A DNA stretch of 64,000 nucleotides from contig JAYKKT010000090.1 of the NCBI GenBank assembly GCA_036023115.1, forward strand, positions 27,239,501 to 27,303,500, written 5' to 3'. Numbering within the stretch: the first letter of the stretch is position 1; every line of letters starts with the position of its first letter. Both the position numbers and the translations under genes were made by a program. This document shows, piece after piece, positions 11,940 through 23,649 of this stretch. Below the pieces are notes generated by a model. The model was not told the DNA's origin. It did not search any database and saw only the letters and a program-made list of their open reading frames with translations. The stretch comes from Brasenia schreberi (taxonomy: Eukaryota; Streptophyta; Magnoliopsida; Nymphaeales; Cabombaceae).

Positions 11940-12700
11940 ACAATCCGCTTTTATGATGATCCGAGAATCTTAGACCTTGCCCTAACTAATTATCACACTA
12001 TCATACATTTAGAACCTCCAATAGGAAAAGGAAACCATGTATATGAGTAAAAATTACTTAAACGTAGCAAAATACCCTAAAATTGTGGATGATACATTCG
12101 AAAATACTTCCCCTTAAGGACACCACATGATAACTCAAGCATATACCCTCAAATTGTGGATGATACATGTTAACTTTGAGCCCCAAATCTGACAAGGTGA
12201 ATAATTCTGCCTAGAAAGGCTACGAGATATACCAAAACCAACCTAAACGCACAGTTCGCATCCGCATAGTCCTAAACCAAACGGTAGTTAATCGTTGTTC
12301 TGTCACTTCCACGTTTGGGAGCCAATTGACTTTTCAAAGTCAAATGCTTCTATTAAATTCTCACCTTTTATCCTTGGGATATCATTTAGGATATTGTAAA
12401 TATTTGGAAAATGTTATAATGAACACCATAATATCTTTTGGAAGTAAACGGTGAACAAGAATAGGCATGTCTACAAGGTCATGCTTACCTTTTATCCTTG
12501 AGTTAGAATATTGTAAATGTTTGAAAAAATATAATGAAGTTGTTGGTTGGATGTTGCATGATCCAATCACTCTGCACGTGCACATGCACCCACAAACCAC
12601 ATGTAGATAAATAAAACACACGTATATAGGGAATCAAGGTTATGATCGGACTCAATAGTTATAAAGGGTGCAAAGTAGTGGACTTTATTACTTGTATTGC
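11940..12700. other. Intergenic, nothing recognised
   Basis: AT-rich sequence between the hAT and the LINE. A short open frame on the minus strand at 12382-12621 has no recognisable motif. Confidence 0.4.
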
Positions 12701-13362
12701 AGTGTGACCGATCATTTTACACTATGAAGAGATCATTGTTGCATGGTCGTTCCCAAGATCGAATAATGAAGGGTTGTGTGAGATTTTCGACAACCAACAC
12801 AAAAGTTGTCGGATTTATCTACCATAGATTTTAGACATTATGAACATTATGTTTGGACGTCTCTTCTTATCGATTATGAGAAAGATAGAAATAAACAAAG
12901 TGAATTGGAGAAAAGGCAACAATGATGGACTAAATTGAGAATACATGTTTTAAATGATGGTATTCTTAAAAGGAAAAGGCTCAAAATGTAGTTAGTATTA
13001 TTTTAAATAAAGATTTAAAAGGATAATATAGTAGGTACACAATAGTATGATGACCAAATTATGATGTTGAAATTAGTATTAGGAATAAAGGCTTTAAATA
13101 TACTTTATACTTATGTACCACAAGTAAAACTAAGAGCTAGCATAAAAAAGGTATTTTCAAAGGAGTTAGATAAAGTAATTCAAAATATTCTACAATAAAA
13201 CATGATTTATATATGAAGAAACCTAAATAGACATGCCAATGAAGAGACATTAGAATATCAAGGCATTCATGTTAATTAAGAGATTTAAATAAGATTTTTT
13301 TTTGAATTTCACTATGGAATATAATTTTTTTTTAAACAATATAACTTTTAGAAAACGAGATA

Positions 13363-13546
13363 AAAGTTTAATTACTTATAAGAGTGACTTGTTATAAACA
13401 TAAATTAATTATTTTTCTTGTAGGAGAAAAGCTAGAACATATTATAATGATTGCAAAGTTTAATTACTTATAAGAGTGACTTGTTATAAACATAAATTAA
13501 TTATTTTTCTTGTAGGAGAAAAGCTAGAACATATTATAATTATTGC
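13363..13546 (+). repeat. 92-bp tandem duplication inside the LINE
   Basis: Units 13363-13454 and 13455-13546 are almost identical (AAGTTTAATTACTTATAAGA start). 92 is not a multiple of three, so the duplication also breaks the ORF2 reading frame. Confidence 0.85.
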
Positions 13547-14686
13547 AAAGTAATTTCAGGAGAAAACTTAACTACCCAACATTGACTTTTAGTTGTAGAT
13601 TTATACGTATAAAGGTAGATGAAGAGATAAAGAGTATGTAGAGCTACTCTAGACTAAATGGTAAGACCTCAAAAGTGGAAAAAAGATATATTTAAACATA
13701 AAGTTCTTTAAGGATATGGTTTAAATTATATATGTACACCTTCTAATATGCACAACAATAATATTAGAAAAGTAGCAAAAGATGTATTAGATGAATCTAA
13801 GAAAGGTGTACTAGTATAAAATGAAGCTTGGTGGTGGAGTGAGGTGGTGTAAGATAGGATCAAGGTAAAGAGGGCATGTTATAAATTGTATTATGCAAGT
13901 AAGACTAATGAAAGTTTGGATATTTATAAGAAAGTAAAGAAGGAAGTGAAAAGGCCATTAGTGAACCAAAAACTAAAATTTGGAAGGATTTATATGAAAA
14001 AATAACACAAAAAATGAAAGAGATATTTTTAAAATAACTAGAGTTAGATATAAGAAAGAAAACTAAGGATCTTACTTTTGTTAAATACATCATAGATAAT
14101 AATGAGAAGATTCGAGTGGCAAGTGATGACATAAAAATACATGAAAAATTGTTTTCATAAGCTTTCTAACGAAAATATAAGTAAGGATCTTACTTACGAA
14201 AGCTAACCAAATCGAAAGAGTATATACTTCATAATTTCTATCGATATATCGAAAATAATGAAGTTAAAAAGACTCTTAAACTTATGAGGGTTGGTAAATG
14301 TTTAGGACAAAAAAATATTCTAATAAAAGTATGAAAATTTGAGGGATATTATTTGGCTTACAAGATTATTTAATTAAATATAAAAAAACTAAAAAATACT
14401 TAAAGAATTAAGGATGAATATAATTATACCCATATACAAGAATAAGGGAACATCTACAATTGTATAAATTATCGAGGTGTAAAGTTAATGAGCCATACTA
14501 TGAAATTATGAGAAGAAAATATTAAGCATCAATTGAGACAAGTATCAGGTACGATAAAGAATCAATTTTGATTCATACTAGAAATATCTACTATTGAGAC
14601 TATTCATCATTGAGATGTCCTATGAAATATTTTAGAACAAAAAGATATTCATATGGTATTTATTGATTTAGAAAACATATGATAGA

Positions 14687-15028
14687 GTGAAAAAAGATAT
14701 TCTTTGGAAAACTTTGGAAAAGAGAGATATCTCTTTGATATATATCAATCTTATAAGAGACATATATGATGGTGCACAAACATATGTTAAGACTCATGTA
14801 AGAATGACAAATTTTCTTAAGGTTAATATTGGACTACACCAAGGATCATCTTTAAGTCTATATTTGTTTGTATTATTTATTAATGAGCTAACAAAACATA
14901 TTGAAGATGAAGTATCTTGGTGTATAGTATTCGAGAATGATATTATTTTAGTTGACGAGTCTAAGAAAAAAGTTAATAAGAAATTAGAACTATGGAAAGA
15001 AAATATATTAAAGCATCATTTAAATTAG
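14687..15028 (+). pseudogene. LINE reverse transcriptase fragment
   Basis: A 113-codon open remnant of L1-type ORF2, which would copy LINE RNA at a nicked target. It shows LIRDIYDGAQTYVKTHV and the diagnostic GLHQGSSLSLYLFVLFINELT motif. The catalytic box normally F/Y-A-D-D reads FENDIILVDE here, so the first catalytic aspartate is lost in addition to upstream frame breaks. The segment ends at a TAG before the C-terminal region. It cannot be active. Confidence 0.85.
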
Positions 15029-15289
15029 TTGATGACTGAAAAAAGCTCCGGTAAGAAAATATGAGAAACTAGATTGTGAAAATACTAAAAGAAGGAAAGA
15101 AAGACTACAAAAATGTTGAAAGGAAACAATTTAACATATTTAGAGTTAACGGTTAGCATGACACATGATTGAGGTCTATGAAAACAAAGAATCCATGCAG
15201 TTGACCCCATCTACTATGAGAAAAGGCTAAGTTGTTATTAGTATCAACTCGTTAAGTATAACCTAGCTTTCTTTTATGTATATACACCG

Positions 15290-15920
15290 GCCCACGGTGT
15301 GGTCCTTCAAGGACTGACGTGAAAAATGTGAGCATCTCTAGTGGCTAAAACTCACATAAGATAACTTTCTTAGTTATGTACCACAACGTCATGTAGCCAC
15401 TGTTTTTTTTATTTATTATCAATGCATTTTGAAACCCATGCATACACACAAACACACACTTTGAAGGACGGACATGGAAAATCAGAGCCTCCCTGGATAC
15501 TTCGTTAATGTAGTTAGACGGGGGATGGGTTGGCAATTCATGCACCACTACCTCACGTAGCAAATATATATATATAAGAGCTGGGCTTGGTTCACATTAT
15601 GGCGGTCATGAAAATGTGAGGTGGCGTTGATTGATACCTCTATAGGCTAAAACCCATAAGTGTCATCTTTGTTAGTTTAGTCAGACCTTTTCATGGGTTG
15701 ACATTATGGCGGTCATGGAAAATGTGAGGTGGCTCCTTTTATTCATTATAACCGCATGGTCGAACAACGTACATTTTATAAACCATGTAACCACTATATA
15801 ATATATAAGAGCTGGGCTTAGATCACATTGTGCTGGTCTTAAATATGTGGGCTGGCGTCGATCTAGTGGGTAAAACCCATAGGTGCCAGCTTTCTTAGTT
15901 TAGTCAAAGGGTTGACATTT
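15290..15920. repeat. Diverged tandem repeat, period about 235 bp
   Basis: A block beginning TAAGAGCTGGGCTT and containing TTCTTAGTTTAGTCA recurs at about 15575 and 15807. An older, weaker copy lies near 15300-15410 (GGCTAAAACTCACATAAG, TTTCTTAGTTATG). Units contain a GTCATG(G)AAAATGTGAGGTGGC core that appears twice more inside unit two. Origin is unknown; no coding frame is preserved. Confidence 0.6.
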
Positions 15921-15929
15921 TCTAGTGAT

Positions 15930-17215
15930 AACCACAATCTCATGAAGCTACTCTATTTATTATTAGAAACTCAATTCCCCCCTCTCTCTTTATATGTACA
16001 TACATATTATATATATCATGTCTCTCTCAGGAAGAAGTAAGCTTTGGTTTGAAGTTAAAAGAGAGCTTTGCCGAGGCTTCTCTCTCAACACGTTTACGCG
16101 AGCTGGTATAACGTGATTACTTTTGTATCTTATCTTGCTTTGATTTTGTTTTATGCAAAAGGGGGTCCCTTTCTCATCCAACCGACGTTCCGGTTTAACT
16201 TATGGGAGCTGATGCCCCATCAAAGGATCGCAATTGGGTTCGGATCCCCTATAGAAATGGTTTGAAAGATCCAAAACAAAATTTGCTAGCAACACAATAT
16301 AATGGAGACAGTGGATCAATATAGATTGATCTGCAATCTGGTTCAATGTTGAACCTCCTTTTAATCTTGAGTGAATATGTTAGAGGCTGCAACGTGAGGT
16401 CTTCTCGAGTCGCTTATCTTAGTATTCTCTCACACGTCCGAGCTCACCTTTGGAGTTCGAATTCTGATCTCTTGGAGAAAAAATTTCACTGTTTGGTAAA
16501 ACATCCGAAAAAGTCCCAGTGCAGAATCTTGCTGATGATATGAATAGGCGCTCAGTGAGTAACTCACAGAATCTGTAACAGACATCCTTTTATGGGTTAA
16601 GGGCCACTTCACACAATCCTCTTCCTTTATCTGTGCACCAAAGTTCAGAGACATGTATCCCGTCTCGGATTTGAATGCCCGACCGACAGAAGAAAGCATC
16701 TTTCTCTACCATCGTGTTTTTAGAGATATATGAAGCACTTTCCCGATGTAAAGTAGGACTCTGCATTGAAGAGCATCCAATTTCCGTGCCAGGTCCATTT
16801 TGACATCTCTAATATTGAATTTATTTTGGTGAAAAGAAAAACGCTGATTTGGTGTATGCATCTATGCCGAAGTGCGACAAATTGTTTTCTCACTCAAGCT
16901 AATTTATTTATGCATGACAAGTTCAAGTCTGTGTGCTTGTTTCGCAAGATCTAGTAAATGTCGTTTGTCCATGATGAAAGATGAAGTCACTAATGGACCC
17001 ACCTTACCAAGTCGAGGTATGTTTGAGTCCAAACTTGTTTTGTGGTGGTAGAACTATACTGGCTCTCGGTCGTATCAGGTGTACTTAGGTGTAAGCATTA
17101 TTCAAATACAACTGAATAACCAAACTGGAATTTCGGTTCTACTAAAATTCGGTTTGAATTTTTAAAAGATATCGATTTATCGGTTCAGTTTGGTTTTCAA
17201 GTTTTGAAAACTGAA
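15930..17215. other. Intergenic, nothing recognised
   Basis: Several short open frames on both strands (for example 16430-16699 minus) show no recognisable motif. GC content is slightly higher near 16030-16700, but no organelle or transposon match could be made. Confidence 0.4.
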
Positions 17216-17225
17216 TAAACCGAAT

Positions 17226-17237
17226 ATGTATATATAT

Positions 17238-17317
<80 letters not shown>

Positions 17318-17382
17318 GTTTATATATATATATATGTTTATATATATATATGTTTATATATATATATATATATATATATGTT

Positions 17383-17415
<33 letters not shown>

Positions 17416-17620
17416 ATATGTTTATATATATATATATGTTTATATATATATATATATATGTTTATATATATATATATATATATATGTTTATATATATATA
17501 TATATATATATATATTTACATGTACATACATATATGTGTTTATATATATATGCATATACATATATTTGTATGCATACATATATATGTGCATATATATGTA
17601 CATATGCATATCGGTTCAGT
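17226..17620. repeat. Large (AT)n microsatellite with TGTTTA interruptions
   Basis: About 395 bp of TATATA, broken at irregular spacing by GTTTA and CATACA units. The regular interruptions suggest growth by duplication of longer blocks as well as slippage. Open frames across it encode only Tyr-Ile repeats. Confidence 0.95.
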
Positions 17621-17859
17621 TCGTTCAACCATATGAGACATAATAATACCTCTAATATATTAGGATAAGTAAAAGTTCATTTTTGTTTTAAAGAGTTTGA
17701 ATAAGGAAAAGACCATTTTATTTTGGGTATTTAAAAAAACTTGGTTCATCTTAGCTCGTAAAAAGATAGAAAGACGTTAATCAATATAATTAAGGCAAGA
17801 ATCTGCCAAGGCCTCAGATGGATTTAAAAGGCTTAGACACAGTAAGCCCAACTTTTTTC

Positions 17860-17985
17860 TCCCCTCTTCTTTGGGGGGAGGTTTTACAAAGGGGAGGCTA
17901 AAGCGAAATGCACTGCTCCAAGTATTGATCTAATGACCTTCGAGTTTTGAGTCGAACATCTATCCAGTTGAGCTATTGCACTTTG
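17860..17985 (-). mobile_element. tRNA-derived SINE copy 1
   Basis: The minus strand reads GTGCAATAGCTCAACTGGAT, a polymerase III A box in a tRNA-like D arm, then a degenerate T arm, then a tail GTGCATTTCGCTTTAGCCTC. Copies at 32040 and 47680 share the tail wording (GC-TTGC/GC-TTGG-CTTC/CTTT-GCC). The anticodon and T arms do not fold well, so this is not a working tRNA gene. Confidence 0.45.
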
Positions 17986-18924
17986 TGAAGTAAGCACAAA
18001 ATTTTTTAATGGTCAAATCCATGCTGTGTTTGCAATACAACAAAGTGAACGGTTTGAAAAGAAATCATTCAGAAGTTATATATGTCAAGTTAACCATGTT
18101 GAATCCGCCAATGATGTTGGATTTGGTCTAAGAACTTAGATAATGATATATCATAAAGTAGAGATGTCAAAATGGGCCTGGGCCTGAAAATATAGGGGCC
18201 ATAAGAAGAAATTTTGGCCCATATATTAATGTGGAGATCAAGTATGTAAAACGAACCGCAAATGAACCATTTCATAAGGTAAAGACATTCTTAAGAACCA
18301 AGCTCCTGATGGATCAAACTCGAGATCTATGAGCCACTGTTGGTTTGTATACTTTGAGAAAAATCGAATGTTGTTTGGTTCCAGACAGTTTAGAACCTAA
18401 ACCAGAACCGACAGTTCCAAATCAACACCGGAACCGGCCATGCCTACCTACACTGTTAAGTGTGACCTAAAAGATTTGGGGGCCTAAAGTGTTATCTTAA
18501 TCCCTTTACGACAAGCCATCCGACCGGCTAAGTTTCATGAGTTAAAGGTGAATGCATGCTAAGCTCATTTCAAGCACCAGGTTTTCCAAAGGTGCAACTC
18601 GGCTACCAGGTGATTTGGCTCAACAGACCAAGTCAACTTAACCGGCAGTAGGACTGATACTCTTTCTCTTTCCAACCCCGGCCCCCTTTTTCGTGCAAAC
18701 ATACTTCTCTTCATCCCCTGTAAAGGCTGGGATCCCATTTCCGAAAGAGCCAATCACGTGTCAGATGGCAATACTTAAAATTCATTTTCCAATCATAAAT
18801 TACATATGCTGAATCAAATACCTAACCATTTGATATAAAATAAGATATCATGCTATCGCATAAATGAAACTAGTTAAATAAGCTTTACCTTTTAGATGGA
18901 TCATGATTGGGAAAAGGTCCCTGA

Positions 18925-19065
18925 AACATTCTCACCGGATGCTATAACTTCTTGTTCATCCCCCTCCTCCGTCTCCTTTATATCATTCTTCCTTCTTCTC
19001 CTTCGAATTTACGACAATAGTCACTATAACTATGGCTCCAAATAATAGTCATTATAAACTGCTAT
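18925..19065 (-). pseudogene. LecRK remnant D (transmembrane and juxtamembrane)
   Basis: The minus strand reads LFGAIVIVTIVV followed, one frame away, by RRRRRKNDIKETEEGDEQE. It aligns with the transmembrane and basic/acidic juxtamembrane region of LecRK-A (7070-6930). The nucleotide block TTCTTCTCCTTCGAAT...ACTATGGCTCCAA is shared. It is only about 140 bp, so it marks a fourth, almost erased copy of the receptor cluster. Confidence 0.65.
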
Positions 19066-19079
19066 GAATGCCAGCTCCA

Positions 19080-20530
19080 ACCATGGCGTAGGTCATGGCT
19101 GTCAATATCCTGAGGTCGATCCTTAGATGTTATAGTATTGCTGTCCTCTAAAGGATGAAGTTGTCAAACACTGAGTGAAGAATCATATTATGTTTGAACC
19201 GACTAGGATCCTTGTCTTGATCCCGGATCTTTAGGATCTTGCAATCAACACGATCTCATCATATCACATGAGAATCATTTTCTTAGATATGAATTTCATG
19301 AATCATATAATCAATTGATCATATCAGGCAAGAACATGAGAATAATCAAAGTGAAAGATACAAATTTTATGATTCTCCTGATATGAATTGTATATTATTC
19401 TGACGAATTAACATTTACCAATTAAAAAAAAGTGGAGGTGAAGTAGGATACTTAAAATCCCCAATTGATCCCACAACCCTCTTTGAAACCTTAACTGCAA
19501 TAGATGGGCAGAATTCTAAAGGATGCAGCTTGTCAAGATCTGTTTTTCTTTTATTAGCAAGATGGGGCTAGTCAGACCCCTACCAGTTACAATGACAGAG
19601 AATAAAAAATAATATTTACAGTGGAGGCCACCAGTCTGGGGGCTTATCTTCCCAACAAAAAGAATGGCATAAAGGAACCTAATCGTTTGAGAAGTTGACA
19701 TAATTTGTTTCTTTCTTTTGCGATCCATTGAACTTCGAACCCCACAAAATTCCTAATGAATTCAAGTATAGTATTATCTACATCAATACGAGAAGTATTA
19801 CCTCAGTCTTATGCCGTTCGTCCTCACCACGTTAGTCCAAGTCGATTTTATGATCACCATAGCTGGTCTGTAATTCCCACGACTTTCGTCCACCACCACC
19901 ATTCAGGTTTTTATGCTGTCCATTTTCTTATGTTGCCTCTAAAGTTTGGTACCAAAGCTTGTATATTATTTTATGTTTTTTGTCAAGTTATATATAGAAA
20001 TACGTTTTGGTAAGAATTTTAGTTAGAACTCTCTTCCTGTTAATCTGATTTTTGTTTTTTCTAAAGTTATTTTCTCTATAAGAGGTGCAATAGAACAACC
20101 AATCTGCCTGGTGAAGGCAAAGTTCAATTAAGCTTTTTTTATGGGGAAATCCAAAAGTGTTAAGAAAGGAGTAAGAGGAGGAATAAAAATGGCCTGGTAT
20201 CTCATGGTATAAGATGAGAAAGATATAGTTCACAATCTGATATCTACAAACTATTTTAAGCAATATTAAATTCGACGTCTTGTGATAATGAACTTTAATA
20301 TATATGTTTGCATGTAGTGCTGTTGAAATGGAATAAAATTGGTAGGAAATCAATACTCTTTATGCTGATTCAAACTGTTTTTTTGTTTACCTGTTTTTGT
20401 AGTTTTAATTATTAGAATACTACGGGTTCAGTTTTTTCACTTGATTTGTCTGCTAATATAAATCTTTTCGAAAAAATTAAAGAGATTCAAACGAATTTTG
20501 AATCTTCTGTTACTGAAATATGAATGTTTA
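19080..20530. other. Intergenic, nothing firm
   Basis: Short frames at 19516-19728, 19756-20013 and 19988-20353 carry no motif I recognise. The last few hundred bases may belong to the decayed Gypsy element that follows. Confidence 0.35.
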
Positions 20531-20539
20531 ATGCCAAAA

Positions 20540-21480
20540 TAGTACTACTAAAAAAGAGGCATCCCATTGTAGCTCCTCTGACGAATCTACTGAAAAAGGG
20601 AAACCTAGGAATAGACCGAAGCTTGCTAAGAAGCTTTCGACCGATTGTAGGAGGCACTAATGAGGGAACCAATGCTTAAATTGTTGGATTACAGGATAAA
20701 TGGATGCTTCAAGACATTGTCTTGGGAGGGGCATTGATTCAAGATGGGTACCCATCTCCTAGGAATGCTGAAATCTAAAGGGCGTTGAGTGATGGCATAC
20801 TGCCCACGAGAAAGAAATGGTGGTTGTGTCATGCAACCTTTGTCTTTGGAGGCATTATCGCATGGAGAATCACTTTATTGTTTAGATAGATAATGTGGCT
20901 ACCAATTACTTTCAGACCCAAAAGAAGCCGAGTGTAAAGCAAGCACGTTGACACTTTTTGACAAAAAATGATTTTACCCTATAGTACTAGATGGGGAAAA
21001 TAATTTCAAATGTTTTGAATCATCAAGTGGAACTAGCCCTCTTCAGGTGCAAGTTCAAAGTGACTTTATTGATAGCATTCATGCTAACCTAAAGATAGAT
21101 GACATGGTGAAGCAGATGAGGGTAAAACCAAGCAAATTTGGATACATGATGTCTTGCTACTCACGAGGAGAGACCAAATCTATATGCCTCCAGCTAGAAC
21201 TTAAGAAATGACATATTGAAGGAATGCCATGACTCACCATGGGCAAGTCATTTAGGAGTGGATTGGACATGAACATCATAAGAACATGTTTACTACTGGC
21301 TCCGGATGGTGGATGATGTATGTGTGTGCGAACTTGCTTAATGCATCAAGAAGACAAGGTTCACAATTAAATGCCAGCATTACTCTTGGAAACTCTATCG
21401 AATCCAAGCTGAATGCGGGAAAACATTCATGTAGACTTTATCTTGAATTTGCCTAAGGTCTAATAGGTGTAAGCCTATCA
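20540..21480 (+). mobile_element. Gypsy (Reina-type) pol remnant
   Basis: Plus-strand pieces in family order: IVAPLTNLLKKGN (20565), a QDIVLGGALIQDGYP stretch near 20710 corresponding to the RNase H aspartate region, IDNVATNYFQTQKKPSVKQA near 20880, an integrase finger-proximal segment near 21030-21120, and a VRTCL...HQEDK block near 21330. All are broken by stops and frameshifts. LTRs were not found. The clade is inferred from wording of the NVATNYFQ-QKK block. Confidence 0.7.
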
Positions 21481-21802
21481 TAGTGGTAGTAGATTAGTTT
21501 TCTAAGTATGAGGTATTTCTAAGTAGATTAGTAATTGCAACCGGAGACCTCCAGGTTCGATAATGGTTCATGATTTTTAAAAACTGGTTCTAGCAAGAGG
21601 TCCTCCGTTGAAAACATTTCAACTCTTCGTTTATATTTTCGAAGTGTTTGACACAGTTGAAATAGTATATTTCGACTTTATTTTTTTTTCAACTCTTGTT
21701 GCAAAAGTTTCAACTGTTTAACAGTTAAATTTTGTAACTTCAACTGTTTCTAACAGCTAAAATTTGTTTTCAGTGAAAAATTGACCAATTTCCACCGGTG
21801 GA

Positions 21803-22795
21803 TATTCTCGAGAAATGAAGCTCCGAGTTAGAACCTTAGCAACGACAGAACAAGCCATGTTGCTGGTTTAACCTCGACGACAAGAAGCAATTGCTATAAC
21901 CTACAAACACCAAACCTGAAGAATTCCAACCGAAACCAAATTTTCATCCAATGGACAAAGGAAAAAGGTGGAATTCTTTTATTTCTGACGTTTGGGTGCG
22001 ACTTCGTTCATGTGCTTTAGATCAGACTGTTTTGGCGCTCATTCAGTTATGCTTTTGGCCTCGTTCATCATGTAGATTAGATGAATGAAACAAAAAAAAA
22101 TCTATGTACACAAGTGCGTCATATAAGCATGTCCTGTCTTTAGATCTAATCTATGTGGCCGGGGGAAGCATCAGGGCCTTGGCAAAGTACCAACGTACTT
22201 GCCCTCTTCCCAACATATTCTCAATGGGGTTATCAATTTAGGCCTTTCAAATAGTATTAGGAAAAAATATAAATATCGGGGGCGTAGTTGGATATATCCC
22301 TAACGATTCTTGAAGATAAATCCTTTAAAGTTTCATCTTAAGGAATTTCTTCTCAGAAGTGCCAAGTAAAAAAGGACCCCAGGTTGTACTCCCTGATGAG
22401 GAGGAGCACCGTTTAAATACAGTTTCTTTACATACTTAAATAGTCAACTTAATACAGTAACACATGAAATCCATCACGATCATTTCAATAATGGCCACAG
22501 GGCGTGCACATAGACACGCAGAAATGCAAATATATTAAAAGAATGAAGAAGGAAAAATACATGACGAGGTGGACGATTGACTAGAAGTTTTTAAAGCAGA
22601 ACGAGTAAGAAGGACCAAGACCATTTCCGCCAGAAATGCAGTTGCCTCGGACTTTGTACTCGTCAATCTCCGTTGTCATTCCTAACTGGCAAACTGCAAA
22701 ACTAATGCAAGTTTGTTAGTCAACTATGGTGAGGTTTGAAGTATGGATCTAGTATATGGATGAATCAAGCCATTGGTCAGAGTTCTTCATTAGAT
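21803..22795. repeat. Segmental duplicate, copy 2
   Basis: Partner of 4079-4735. The two align at both ends, but this copy has about 300 extra bases (roughly 22360-22705) that the first lacks, including the exon-like stretch described separately. Either that block was inserted here or lost from copy 1. Confidence 0.65.
22590..22696 (-). other. Exon-like open stretch, unidentified
   Basis: On the minus strand a TTTTGCAG acceptor is followed by an open frame encoding VCQLGMTTEIDEYKV, then GNCISGGNGLGPSYSFC, and a TAG. The mixed composition with two cysteines and a glycine-rich stretch looks like a genuine terminal exon rather than noise. I do not recognise the family, and no upstream exon was found. 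The 2870-2935 minus region has a comparable short GLGP stretch after a CAG. Confidence 0.25.
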
Positions 22796-22799
22796 CGTG

Positions 22800-23649
22800 G
22801 TTTGGAATCAACAAGGTATCATTTAAGCTTGGTTCACTTAAGTACAAACCTTGATCCCATAAAGGGAAGAAGCTATGTGCATTCATCTTGATAGAGGTTG
22901 ACAGGCCTACTGAAAATCAGTGCTAGAATCAGATGGTGCCAAAAGCCTAATGTATACCAGGATTTAAAAGTCTAAGTTATGATGTTGCTTTCTGGGTCGG
23001 CTTTTCCTTCAATAATTTGAGTAAACTATTGACATTCTAAAACTGTGACCTTCATCATTGATAGTAGCCTTAGCCCAAGCAAAGGCGATGGTCACACCTT
23101 CTTTTTGTCTCGAGAATACTCGAGTTTGCCAAGAGCAGGATGAGTGGCTTCCGTCTACGAGTACATAGGCCCAAACCTATTCTCATAAGCTAGTTGCTTT
23201 CCTGGTCGAAGAGGATTAGAGTCGGTGGCGTCGTGACATGAAGGCCAGCAACCGTAGTGATCGACTGCAACTTCACTGCCTCGACTTCGCGACCTCGCGT
23301 TGACACGGCTAGTGGACCACCGAAATGGCAGAGAGACGTCAAACTTCAACAGAATCGGGGGGTTTATCACATCGAAGTGGGTCACGGGATGGGTTAATAG
23401 GGAGAGTGACGAGAGGCTGTGGGATTTCCAAAAAGCTTTACAGCCTGTAGGGAGGAGGTATGTCTAGTGTGGGAGTATTTAAGTTTCAGGTGAACTGCTA
23501 GAGACTGTTAACGAGAGATTGGGTAATCAATAGAGAAGAAACCGAGTGTAAGATGTTGGTTGGTTTGTCTTGTCCATTATCAGTCACACTCGCTCGGGTT
23601 GCAACCACGATCCAGCCTGAGCCGATGCCACCGTCGCTTCTTGTGTGGG
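22800..23649. other. Intergenic, nothing recognised
   Basis: The block 23155-23400 is more GC-rich than its surroundings and has a 76-codon minus-strand frame without recognisable motifs. Confidence 0.35.

Larger units (their letters stand above)
12700..15240 (+). mobile_element. Decayed L1-type LINE
   Basis: The 5' part (12720-12830) carries a TCCCAAGATCGAATAATGA ... GACAACCAACACAAAA block also found at 58110-58190. Endonuclease-like wording with an N-x-HV motif lies near 13215-13270, a decayed linker with EAWWWSEVVQ near 13825, and reverse transcriptase at 14640-15028. The 3' tail at 15145-15240 matches the fragment at 62-345. Stops and frameshifts are frequent throughout. No poly(A) or target duplication was resolved. 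Confidence 0.75.

Noticed and set aside
17226..17668. Several 75-136-codon frames across the AT array
   Set aside because: They encode only Tyr-Ile repeats in all frames, an artefact of the microsatellite.
17895..17975. Possible tRNA gene
   Set aside because: A-box half is good, but anticodon and T arms do not pair; better explained as a SINE head.
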